Of a DNA stretch of 46,285 bases, positions 8,650 through 15,875 are shown in pieces. Origin of the DNA: Verrucomicrobiota bacterium (GTDB lineage: Bacteria; Verrucomicrobiota; Verrucomicrobiia; Limisphaerales; JACRJY01). The stretch is from assembly GCA_016235585.1 (NCBI GenBank), contig JACRJY010000078.1, positions 1 through 46,285 on the forward strand, written 5' to 3'. Each line of letters begins with the position of its first letter. The stretch's first letter is position 1. The translations under genes and the position numbers were made by a program. The notes beneath the pieces were generated by a model that did not search any database, was not told the origin of the DNA, and saw only the letters and a list, made by a program, of their open reading frames with translations.

Positions 8650-8720
8650 GGAGCGACGGACTCCGATCCGGCAGGGGTGGAAAAAGCCCGGTCCCGTGCC
8701 GATTCGGAGATCGGCGCTCC
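8650..8720. repeat. Head-to-head pair of REP-like hairpins
   Basis: Unit 1, plus strand: GGAGC (8650-8654), stem GACGGA, loop CTCCGA, stem TCCGGC (ends 8672), five of six stem positions paired. Unit 2, minus strand from 8720: GGAGC, stem GCCGAT, the same loop CTCCGA, stem ATCGGC (ends 8698), perfectly paired. A 25-base spacer separates them. The shared GGAG-type head plus palindrome in inverted pairs is the layout of REP/BIME elements. The rest of the gap 8607-8827 holds no convincing gene; CCGAATCACTGG-like motifs repeat near 8768-8790. Confidence 0.6.
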
Positions 8721-8827
8721 ACCGTGCCCGCCGAGGCGGGGGGACAAGTGCCCGGATGCGCCCTCGTCCGAATCACTGGCCGAATCACTGTTGAAGGCGC
8801 GCGTGCGCTGCGCTACCGTCCGGCACG

Positions 8828-9715
8828 ATGAGTTTGCAACGCTGCTTCACTCGCCGCGCCGTGGCGGTCTTTGCCGGCGGGCTGGCCGCGCTGGCGCTGA
8901 TGGTTTCCGCCGCGCCCGCCGCAGAAGTCAACGTCAACGACCTGCTGCGCCAGGCGCACACGGCCTACAAGCTGGACAACCGCCCGCGCGCGCTGGCGCT
9001 CGCGGACAAGGCCGTCGAGACCGAGCCGAAGAATCCGCAGACGCATCTCTTTCGCGGCAACCTCCACTCCTCGTGGCGGGAGCGCGAAAAAGCCGTCGCC
9101 AACTTCACCCGCGCCCTCGAACTCGACGCCAGTCTCGCCGCCGCCTTTCAGCAGCGCGGCGCGGAGCATTTCCGGCTGGGCAAGATCAAGGAATCCATCG
9201 CCGACTTCGACCGGTTCATCGCGCTGAATCCAAAACAGGAGCCGCACCACTGGCAGCGCGGCATCTCCTGCTACTACGCCGGACGATTCGCGGACGGCGT
9301 GCGGCAGTTTGAATCGCACCAGACCGTCAACCCGAACGACGTGGAGAACGCCGTCTGGCACTTCCTCTGCGCGGCCAAGCTCGACGGCATTGAGAAGGCG
9401 CGGCAGAAACTGATCCCCATCCGCGGCGATTCGCGCATCCCGATGATGCAGGTTCACGCGCTGTTCGCGGGCAAGTTGAAACCCGACGACGTAATGGCCG
9501 CCGCGCGCGCCGGCGACCCGCCGCCGTCACAGCTCGAGCCGCGCCTGTTCTACGCGCACCTTTATCTCGGCCTCTACTTCGATGCGCTCGGCGACGAGGC
9601 CAAGGCCCGCGAGTTCATCAACAAGGCCGCGGCCAGCGCGGAGCGGCACGATTACATGGGCGATGTCGCGCGCGTCCACGCGGAGATGTTGCGGCGGAAG
9701 GCTGGAGAAAAATAA
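8828..9715 (+). CDS. Secreted or periplasmic TPR protein
   Basis: A 295-residue protein with an N-terminal signal peptide (residues 1 to about 32, cleavage near SAAPAAEV). It is followed by tetratricopeptide helices: LLRQAHTAYKLDNRPRALAL, then ETEPKNPQTHLFRGNLH, and further units at DASLAAAFQQRGAEHFRLGK and NPKQEPHHWQRGISCYYAGR. The arrangement, one signal peptide with four to five TPRs in about 290 residues, is like NlpI-type periplasmic scaffolds, but there is no lipobox Cys, so it should be soluble or anchored by its helix. The repeats mediate protein-protein contacts; the partner is unknown. It follows the EPS block after a repeat-containing gap and converges on the HAD gene. Confidence 0.8.
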   Translation: MSLQRCFTRRAVAVFAGGLAALALMVSAAPAAEVNVNDLLRQAHTAYKLDNRPRALALADKAVETEPKNPQTHLFRGNLHSSWREREKAVANFTRALELDASLAAAFQQRGAEHFRLGKIKESIADFDRFIALNPKQEPHHWQRGISCYYAGRFADGVRQFESHQTVNPNDVENAVWHFLCAAKLDGIEKARQKLIPIRGDSRIPMMQVHALFAGKLKPDDVMAAARAGDPPPSQLEPRLFYAHLYLGLYFDALGDEAKAREFINKAAASAERHDYMGDVARVHAEMLRRKAGEK

Positions 9716-9760
9716 TTCTGCTAACGGTCGCCGCCGCTGGACGACGGGAATGGCCGTTCG

Positions 9761-10402
9761 TCACAACAGTGCCTCCTCAATCTCTTCGTAAGTGCCGACC
9801 ACGCGCGTCGCCCGGGCGAGTTCTTCGGCGGACAGGGTGTTCGTGATGGCGATCACATCCATGCCGGCGGCGCGCGCGGCCTCGACGCCCAGCGCAGAGT
9901 CTTCGATCACACAGCACTCCGCCGCCGGCACGCCGAGCAGCTCCGCCGCGCGGAGGAACACATCGGGCGCGGGCTTCCCGTGCGCCACGTCCTGCGCGCT
10001 GACGACGACGGGGAAAAGGCGCCGCAGGTTTTTCATCGCCAGCACCTCGTCAATGACCGGATGAAACGATCCCGAAGCCACGGCCAGCCGGTGCTTCACC
10101 GCGAGCTTTTCCACCAGGCCGGGCAGGCTCTCGAAGATCGGCTCGTCCTGTTTCAGGATGTTGAGGAAGTGCGTTTGTTTCCGCTCCGCAAGCTCTTCGA
10201 GCGACTGCGGCGGACGGTGCCGCGCGATGAAATCCACCCAGACCGCGCGGTCGGAGCGCCCGTAGTAGTCGGGAAAATGGACGCCATGCGTCTCGGCATG
10301 GCCCATCTGCTGGAAGATGTCGCGGAAGGCGCGCTCGTGATACGGCTCGCTGTCCACGATCACGCCGTCCATGTCGAAGATGATGGCGGAATATGTCTTC
10401 AT
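9761..10402 (-). CDS. HAD-superfamily phosphatase / beta-phosphoglucomutase-like
   Basis: A 213-residue cytoplasmic HAD hydrolase. Motif I is IIFDMDGVIVDSEP, with the nucleophile Asp at residue 10 and the acid/base Asp at residue 12. Motif II is VASGSFHPV (Ser after Ala-). Motif III Lys is in AHGKPAPDVFL, and motif IV is CVIEDSALGVEAARAAGM. The small helical cap between motifs I and II marks it as subclass IA, which includes sugar-phosphate phosphatases and beta-phosphoglucomutase. The substrate is probably a small phosphosugar but cannot be fixed from sequence. It lies 21 bases after the VOC gene on the same strand, so the two probably share a transcript. Confidence 0.88.
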   Translation of the reverse strand: MKTYSAIIFDMDGVIVDSEPYHERAFRDIFQQMGHAETHGVHFPDYYGRSDRAVWVDFIARHRPPQSLEELAERKQTHFLNILKQDEPIFESLPGLVEKLAVKHRLAVASGSFHPVIDEVLAMKNLRRLFPVVVSAQDVAHGKPAPDVFLRAAELLGVPAAECCVIEDSALGVEAARAAGMDVIAITNTLSAEELARATRVVGTYEEIEEALL

Positions 10403-10423
10403 CGCGCAGGGAAGCCGACGGTT

Positions 10424-10837
10424 TCAGCGCGCACAAAAAATCGAGTCCGCCGGGCGCTCGACGAGATGGAGCAGGTTGCCCTCGGCGTCCTTGAAAAACA
10501 AAACCTGCCCGCCGCCGCCCGCCGGCTTGACGGGCTGGTCAAAGTTCACGCCGCGCTCCGTCAGCACAGCCCGGGCTTCCGCGATGGAGTCCACCCGCAG
10601 CGCGAGATGCCGCCAGCCGGCGAGGGAATTGTCACCGGTCTCCTCGCGCACGGAAGCGGACTGGTAGATTTCCAAAATCAACCCGCCCGGCAACTGGACG
10701 AAGAAAGCCGGCGGGCTGCCGGGGATTTCCAGCACGACCCGCGCGTCGAGCGCGCGCACATACCAGTCCTTCAGCGCCGCCGGGTGGCGGGCGGGCAGGC
10801 CGAGGTGTTCGGGAGATAATTTCAAGGTGCGGTTCAT
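10424..10837 (-). CDS. VOC-family (glyoxalase/dioxygenase superfamily) protein
   Basis: A 137-residue protein consisting of one vicinal-oxygen-chelate unit. The two beta-alpha-beta-beta-beta halves are seen as LGLPARHPAALKDWYVRAL ... GLILEIYQ and WRHLALRVDSIAEARAVLTE ... GQVLFFKDAEGNLLHLVERP. Possible metal ligands are His in the WRHLALRV strand, Glu in LILEIY and Glu in the final HLVERP segment. Family members include glyoxalase I, epimerases, fosfomycin-resistance enzymes and dioxygenases, and the exact reaction cannot be predicted. It is the first gene of a two-gene minus-strand unit with the HAD phosphatase. Confidence 0.82.
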   Translation of the reverse strand: MNRTLKLSPEHLGLPARHPAALKDWYVRALDARVVLEIPGSPPAFFVQLPGGLILEIYQSASVREETGDNSLAGWRHLALRVDSIAEARAVLTERGVNFDQPVKPAGGGGQVLFFKDAEGNLLHLVERPADSIFCAR

Positions 10838-10972
10838 CGCGCGCGCATTTGAGGGAGAAGGCCGGAGGGATGCAACCGCAAAGTGGCGTCAAGCCCGGCT
10901 TCACTTCCGCCGCCCTGGTTCAAACCGCATTGCCACGCGCGCGCGCCTGTGCATAGTTTCACCGCACACGCG

Positions 10973-11533
10973 ATGGCTGCGAAGTTCAAATCCTTGAAGG
11001 GCCAGTTGCTGCTCGACGGCGGCGGCTTGCGCGGCTCCTTTTTCAGCCGCACCGTCGTCCTTGTCTGCCAGCATGACGCGGAGGGTGCCTTCGGCCTCGT
11101 GCTCAACCGCGCCAGCCCCAACAACGTCGGTGAGGCACTCGTCGCCGACCTGCCGGAGCGCCTCAAGGCCGAGCCGCTCTACCTCGGCGGGCCGGTGCAG
11201 CCCGGCGCGTTGAGCTTCCTGCACACGGACACTTTCGTGCCGCACGCCAACGTCCTGCCCAACCTCAACCTCGGCAACTCGCTCGACACCCTGGTCGAAC
11301 TCGGCGAATCCTACTCCGCCACGCAACAGGTGAAAATCTTCGCCGGCTACGCGGGCTGGTCGCCGGGCCAGCTCGATTCCGAGATGAAGCGCAAGGCCTG
11401 GGTGACGCACCCGGCCACCATCGAACTGGTCTTCAAACCCGATCCCGCCGCGCTCTGGCAAAACATCCTGCGCGAGAAGGGCTGGGAATACCGCCTGCTC
11501 GCCGACGGCCCCGAAGACATTTCGTGGAATTGA
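10973..11533 (+). CDS. YqgE/AlgH family (UPF0301) protein
   Basis: A 186-residue protein. The ORF is open from 10883, but the ATG at 10973 precedes the family's conserved beginning (LKGQLLLDGGGLRGSFFSRTVVLVCQHD shows the G-x-LL-a-p--l-d--F-rsVvli--H pattern). Further hallmarks are GAFGLVLNRAS, LYLGGPVQPGALSFLH and FAGYAGWSPGQLDSEM. The length matches the usual 180-190 residues. The biochemical role is unsettled; the Pseudomonas member was linked genetically to alginate regulation. It starts 135 bases from the divergent VOC gene and ends 18 bases before the dehydrogenase gene, so co-transcription with the latter is likely. Confidence 0.9.
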   Translation: MAAKFKSLKGQLLLDGGGLRGSFFSRTVVLVCQHDAEGAFGLVLNRASPNNVGEALVADLPERLKAEPLYLGGPVQPGALSFLHTDTFVPHANVLPNLNLGNSLDTLVELGESYSATQQVKIFAGYAGWSPGQLDSEMKRKAWVTHPATIELVFKPDPAALWQNILREKGWEYRLLADGPEDISWN

Positions 11534-11551
11534 TTTCCCGCCACAATTTTT

Positions 11552-12679
11552 ATGAGCATCAAAACCATGCGCGCCGTTGGCGTTGTCCCCCACCGCAAGG
11601 AACTCAAGCTCCTCGAACACCCGCGGCCCGCCCTCGCCGCGCCGCAGGACGTGCTCGTCCGCACGCTCGATGTCGGCATCTGCGGCACTGACCGCGAGAT
11701 TTGCACGTTCGTCTATGGTGCGCCGCCGAAGGGCCACGAATATCTCGTGCTCGGCCACGAGGCCATTGGCGAAGTCATTGAAGTCGGCGCGAGCGTGAAA
11801 AAATTCAAGGCCGGCGACCTCGTCGTGCCGAGCGTGCGCCGCCCGTGCGCCGACCCGGACTGCCCCGCGTGCCGCGCGGACCGGCAGGATTTTTGTTTCA
11901 CCTGGAAATTCACCGAGCGCGGCATCAACCAGGTTCACGGCTACATGACCGAGTATTTCGTCGAGGAGGAGAAGCATCTTTATCTCGTCCCGCCGGCCTT
12001 GCGCGACTGCGCCGTGCTCGTCGAGCCGCTCACCATTTGCGAGAAAGGCCTCGCCCAGGCGTGGCAGGTGCAGAAGCGCCTCCCGTGGGAACTCCCCGCG
12101 CAGCCCGGCAAGGGCAGGGGACACGGGCGCAACGCCGTCGTGCTCGGCGCCGGCCCCGTCGGCATCCTCGGAGCGATGAAACTCAAGGCCGAGGGCTTCC
12201 ACACCGTCGTCTATTCGCGCTCGAAGAAACCGAACGCCAAGGCCGCGCTCGTCGAGTCCTTCGGCGTGGAATATATTTCTTCCGAGGAGGTCACGCCCGC
12301 GCAGCTCGCGGAGAAGGTCGGCAACATTGACCTCGTCTATGAGGCCGTCGGCCTCGCGCGCATCACCTTCGACGTGCTGGAGCATCTCGGCATCAACGGC
12401 GTGTTCATCATGACCGGCATCCCCGGCCCGCACGCGCCGCTGCCCGTGAACGCCGCGCAGCTCATGCGGAACATCGTCCTCAAAAACCAGGCCGTCGTCG
12501 GCACCGTCAACGCCGACCCGCAGGCCTTCCGCGACGCCATCCACGATCTCGGCGTCTTCAAACAGCGCTGGCCCGCCGCGCTGGCGAAAGTGATCACCGC
12601 CCGGCACCGGCTCGACGCCCACCGCGAACTCCTCACCGGCAAGGCCACGGGCATCAAGAACGTGATTGCATTTGAGTAA
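11552..12679 (+). CDS. Zinc-dependent glucose-dehydrogenase-like MDR oxidoreductase
   Basis: A 375-residue medium-chain dehydrogenase/reductase. Catalytic zinc ligands are likely Cys44 (GICGTDRE), His69 and Glu70 (LGHEAIGEV); this Cys/His/Glu set is characteristic of the archaeal/halophile glucose dehydrogenase branch. The structural-zinc lobe is present as PCADPDCPACRADRQDFC. The Rossmann motif is NAVVLGAGPVGILGAM. The DREI...GAPPKGHEYLVLGHE region and the C-terminal LTGKATGIKNVIAFE also fit that branch. The enzyme should oxidise an aldose (glucose or galactose) with NAD(P)+, feeding a lactone into a non-phosphorylated Entner-Doudoroff-like route or sugar modification. It follows the AlgH-like gene by 18 bases and converges with the nucleotidyltransferase gene. 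Confidence 0.85.
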   Translation: MSIKTMRAVGVVPHRKELKLLEHPRPALAAPQDVLVRTLDVGICGTDREICTFVYGAPPKGHEYLVLGHEAIGEVIEVGASVKKFKAGDLVVPSVRRPCADPDCPACRADRQDFCFTWKFTERGINQVHGYMTEYFVEEEKHLYLVPPALRDCAVLVEPLTICEKGLAQAWQVQKRLPWELPAQPGKGRGHGRNAVVLGAGPVGILGAMKLKAEGFHTVVYSRSKKPNAKAALVESFGVEYISSEEVTPAQLAEKVGNIDLVYEAVGLARITFDVLEHLGINGVFIMTGIPGPHAPLPVNAAQLMRNIVLKNQAVVGTVNADPQAFRDAIHDLGVFKQRWPAALAKVITARHRLDAHRELLTGKATGIKNVIAFE

Positions 12680-12683
12680 CCGA

Positions 12684-12709
12684 GCCGGGGGAGACGCGGC
12701 GTTTTTTTT
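12684..12709 (+). terminator. Possible Rho-independent terminator
   Basis: A short stem GCCG (12684-12687) with CGGC (12697-12700) is followed by a run of eight T (12702-12709), five bases after the dehydrogenase stop and between convergent genes. The stem is only four base pairs, so the call rests mainly on the T-tract and position. Confidence 0.35.
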
Positions 12710-13453
12710 CTACTTCCGTGCGAAGATGCGGCTGGCCTCCTCCAGTGTTTCCTTCGAGCCGATGTCATACCAGAGGCCGGGCACCGTCCACGTGAAGACG
12801 GGCAGGCGCGGATAAAGCCACTGGATGAGCCGGCCCGGCTGGTCGGGGTTGTTTCCCTCGGCGACATACTGGCCGATGAGCGGCACGGTGGCGCGCGGGT
12901 AATAATACAGCGCAATGCCGATGAGCGTGCTCGCGGGCTGCGCGGGCTTTTCCTCGAAGCGCGTGATCCGCCCCGCTGCGTCGAGCGCGACGACGCCGTA
13001 TTTCTTGGCCTGATCAAGGCTCTCCACGTCATACACGCCCAGCACGGGGGCGTTCATCTTGCGGCAGAATTCGCCGAAGGCCGGGAGTTTCTCGCTGAAC
13101 AGATTGTCGCCCGCGACGACGATCAAATCGTCGTCAATCTTCTCCCGCGTGACGACGAGGTGCAAATCGCCGATGGCGCCGAGCTTGTTCGCATCGTCGG
13201 TGGAGCCGTCGTTGACGATGGTGAAGTCGAGGTGGGCGCGCGGGCCGTAGCCGTCCGCCCATTTCTGGAAATGCCCGGCGAACTTGGCGTTGGTGACGAC
13301 ATAGACGCGGTCAATGCCGCCGATGGGCGCGAGGTTGTCGAGCACGTATTCGATCATCGGCCGGCCCGCGACCGGCAGCAACGGCTTGGGCTGCGTGAGC
13401 GTGAGGGGATGGAGGCGCGTCGCGTAACCGGCGGCGAGAATCAGGACTTTCAT
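12710..13453 (-). CDS. Sugar-1-phosphate nucleotidyltransferase (RfbA/GlmU-type fold)
   Basis: A 247-residue enzyme that makes NDP-sugars from a sugar 1-phosphate and an NTP. The nucleotide-binding signature is LILAAGYATRLHPLTLTQPK, ending in PKPLLPVAGRPMIEY; the essential Arg and Lys are present. The metal/sugar site DDLIVVAGDNLF follows near residue 113-124, then VALDAAGRITRFEEKPAQP. The form LAAGYATRL, instead of LAGGxGTRL, is common in a bacterial subgroup of unassigned specificity, so glucose-1-phosphate thymidylyl- or uridylyltransferase activity is only a guess. Its ATG overlaps the stop of the enzyme I gene by four bases, which implies translational coupling. It could supply donors to the EPS glycosyltransferases encoded nearby. 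Confidence 0.88.
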   Translation of the reverse strand: MKVLILAAGYATRLHPLTLTQPKPLLPVAGRPMIEYVLDNLAPIGGIDRVYVVTNAKFAGHFQKWADGYGPRAHLDFTIVNDGSTDDANKLGAIGDLHLVVTREKIDDDLIVVAGDNLFSEKLPAFGEFCRKMNAPVLGVYDVESLDQAKKYGVVALDAAGRITRFEEKPAQPASTLIGIALYYYPRATVPLIGQYVAEGNNPDQPGRLIQWLYPRLPVFTWTVPGLWYDIGSKETLEEASRIFARK

Positions 13454-15240
13454 GGCGCGGGATTGTTGTTTTCAAACAACGCGGGCGCAACTTTTTTCGC
13501 CAGCTCGCGCGAGCGGGTGAAAATCTCCGTGGCGGAGTCGCAGTTCAACGCGGAGGCCGCGAGTTCCCGCGCCTCCGCCATGTTCAGGGCGCGCAGGAGA
13601 TATTTCACCTGCGGCACGAGCGAGGGCGTGGCGCTCAATTCATCCACGCCCAGGCCGAGCAGCAGCGGCGTGAGCGCGGGGTCGCCGGCCATCTCGCCGC
13701 ACACGCCCGCCCAGATGCCGTTGCGGTGCGCGGCGTCCACGGTCAGCTTGATGAGCCGCACGATGGCCGGATGCGTCGGCTCGTAAAGGTGCGCGATGCG
13801 CTCGTTGAGCCGGTCCACGGCGAGCGTGTATTGGATCAGGTCGTTCGTGCCGATGCTGAAGAATTTCACGTGCCGCGCGAGTGCGTCGGCGACCATCACC
13901 GCCGAGGGGATTTCAATCATCGCGCCGACTTCGAGGTTTTCGTTGAACGCGACGCCCTCCTTCCGCAGCTCGGCCCTGCACTCGTCGAGGAAGGCGTTGG
14001 CCTGCACGAGTTCGTCGAGGCCCGAAATCATCGGATACATCAGCCTGATGTTGCCCTCGACGCTCGCCCGCAAGATGGCGCGCAACTGCGTGCGGAAAAG
14101 GTCGCGCTCCTGCAAACAATATCGAATCGCGCGCCAGCCGAGGAAGGGGTTCATCTCCTCCGGGATGTTCAGGTGCGGGAGGTATTTGTCCCCGCCGAGG
14201 TCGAGCGTGCGGATGATGACCGGGTGCGGCTGGAGGGTGGCGGCAACCTGCTGGTAGGCCGTGAACTGCTCCTCCTCCGTGGGCAGAAGCTCGCGGTTGA
14301 TGAAGAGATACTCCGTGCGGAACAGCCCGACGCCCTGCGCGCCGACGGCCTGCACGGACTCGGTGTCGGCGGCCTGCTCGACATTCGCGGACAGCACGAC
14401 GGAAACGCCGTCGCTCGTCACCGCCGGCAAGTCCTTCATCTCGCGCAGGCGGTCCTCGAAGGTGAGGCGCTGGCGCTGCACCTGGCCGTATTCGTAGAGC
14501 GTCTGCTCGGTGGGATTGAGGATGACCAGGCCGTTGAAGCCGTCTATCAGCACTTCCTGCCCGCCCTTGAGCTTCTGGCTGATGTTTTTCAGCCCCACGA
14601 CGGCGGGGATTTCCAGCGAGCGCGCCATGATGGCGGTGTGCGAAGTCTTGCCGCCGATGTCCGTGGCGAAGCCGAGAACCATCTTTTTGTCAAGCTGCGC
14701 GGTGACGGACGGCGCGAGATCGTGGCTGATGATGATGCACGGCTCGGTGAGATGCTGGAGGTCCACCGTTTCCTGGCGGCCAAGGAGATTGTTGATGATG
14801 CGGACGGAGACATCCCTCATGTCCGCCGCGCGCTCGCGCAAATAATCATCCGGCATCGCGCTCAAGGTGCGGGCGTATTTCTCCGCAACCTCGCGGAAGG
14901 CGTGCTCGACGTTGACCTTGTTCTTGTGGATGTGGCGGGTGACTTCCTCGATCAGCATCGGGTCTTCGAGCACGAGCAGGTGCGCCTCGAAGATGCTCGC
15001 GTGCTCCGCGCCCATGCCCTCGGTGACCTTGCGCTGCACGTCGAGAATCTGCTGGCGGGTCTGGGCGAGCGCCTGCTCGAAGCGGTAGATTTCGTGCGCC
15101 ACGCCGTCGTCCGGCACGGAGTATTGAGGAACGGTAACGTCGGACGCCGCCGCGAGCAGAAGCACTTTGCCGCGGCACACTCCCGCCGAGACGGCAATGC
15201 CGCGGAAGACCCGCTCCTTCTGTTGTGCGCGCTCCGGCAT
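13450..15240 (-). CDS. ptsP: PTS enzyme I (phosphoenolpyruvate-protein phosphotransferase)
   Basis: A 596-residue cytoplasmic enzyme I, the entry point of the phosphotransferase system: it takes phosphate from PEP and passes it to HPr. The N-terminal domain has FRGIAVSAGVCRGKV and the phosphohistidine loop GGKTSHTAIMARSLEIPAVVG with the active His at residue 201. The PEP-binding barrel contains GVGLFRTEYLFINRE, FSIGTNDLIQYTLAVDR and GVCGEMAGDP with the catalytic Cys at residue 514. Length and spacing match E. coli EI (575 residues, His189, Cys502) with a constant 12-residue offset. There is no N-terminal GAF domain, so it is not a classic nitrogen-PTS enzyme despite the ptsP symbol used for this family (ptsI is the other name). 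HPr is not in the window. Confidence 0.95.
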   Translation of the reverse strand: MPERAQQKERVFRGIAVSAGVCRGKVLLLAAASDVTVPQYSVPDDGVAHEIYRFEQALAQTRQQILDVQRKVTEGMGAEHASIFEAHLLVLEDPMLIEEVTRHIHKNKVNVEHAFREVAEKYARTLSAMPDDYLRERAADMRDVSVRIINNLLGRQETVDLQHLTEPCIIISHDLAPSVTAQLDKKMVLGFATDIGGKTSHTAIMARSLEIPAVVGLKNISQKLKGGQEVLIDGFNGLVILNPTEQTLYEYGQVQRQRLTFEDRLREMKDLPAVTSDGVSVVLSANVEQAADTESVQAVGAQGVGLFRTEYLFINRELLPTEEEQFTAYQQVAATLQPHPVIIRTLDLGGDKYLPHLNIPEEMNPFLGWRAIRYCLQERDLFRTQLRAILRASVEGNIRLMYPMISGLDELVQANAFLDECRAELRKEGVAFNENLEVGAMIEIPSAVMVADALARHVKFFSIGTNDLIQYTLAVDRLNERIAHLYEPTHPAIVRLIKLTVDAAHRNGIWAGVCGEMAGDPALTPLLLGLGVDELSATPSLVPQVKYLLRALNMAEARELAASALNCDSATEIFTRSRELAKKVAPALFENNNPAP

Positions 15241-15449
15241 GGCGGATGATTACCTGCCACGGAACGGTTTGAAAAGTTTTTCTTCAGTGGAAAAATAAGG
15301 CCGCTCATTTTTGACAATCGGCCCGGCGATCTCGGCCGTTTTTTTGCGCGAGGGACGCGGAGGATGCGGCGAAAGGCGAAGCCAGACCCCACCCCGGCTT
15401 GCGCCCGCTTGACACGTGCGCCGCGCTCAAGAAAACTCCGCCCCGCGAT

Positions 15450-15866
15450 ATGCCGAAGCCAAGCAACGAGCAAAAAAAACTCAACGCCACCGAGCAGCGA
15501 AACCTCGACGTCGAAATCAGCTTCATCGAGGGCGTGGTGCGCCGCGCCCCCGAGGACATCGAGGCCCTGCAAATCCTCGGCGATGATTACACGCGCCGTG
15601 GACGATTTGAGGAGGGGCTTGGCGTGGATGAGACGCTGGCCAAGCTGCGGCCCGACGATTCGCTTGTCCACTTCAACCTCGCGTGCAGCCTCGCGCTGAC
15701 CGGGCAGTTTGAGCGCGCCATTCACTCGCTCAACCAGGCGCTTGACCTCGGCTATCGCGATTTCAAATGGCTCGCGAAAGATCCGGATTTGGAAACACTC
15801 CGCAAGCACCCGCTCTACAAGCAAATCCGCGCCAAGCTGCGCTCGCTCCGCGACGAGACGCGCTGA
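15450..15866 (+). CDS. Small TPR-like protein
   Basis: A 138-residue soluble protein. The ATG at 15450 is chosen over the in-frame ATG at 15399 because the earlier residues are arginine/proline noise and the natural start MPKPSNEQKKLNATEQ follows. Two tetratricopeptide-like units are visible, RAPEDIEALQILGDDYTRRGR and PDDSLVHFNLACSLALTGQ, and the C-terminal segment (WLAKDPDLETLRKHPLYKQI) has the D-x-D...LR..P.F pattern often seen at the end of TPR proteins. A protein-protein interaction role is likely. It ends nine bases before the MtnA-like gene and probably shares its transcript. The 209-base gap from the divergent enzyme I gene holds a 5-bp stem plus T7 (15319-15345) of unclear orientation and no strong promoter. 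Confidence 0.75.
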   Translation: MPKPSNEQKKLNATEQRNLDVEISFIEGVVRRAPEDIEALQILGDDYTRRGRFEEGLGVDETLAKLRPDDSLVHFNLACSLALTGQFERAIHSLNQALDLGYRDFKWLAKDPDLETLRKHPLYKQIRAKLRSLRDETR

Positions 15867-15875
15867 TATTTCACC

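Noticed and set aside
15319..15345. Terminator (CGGCC stem, GGCCG, T7)
   Set aside because: No plus-strand gene ends upstream and the stem is five base pairs; it lies between divergent genes, so a terminator role is not supported.
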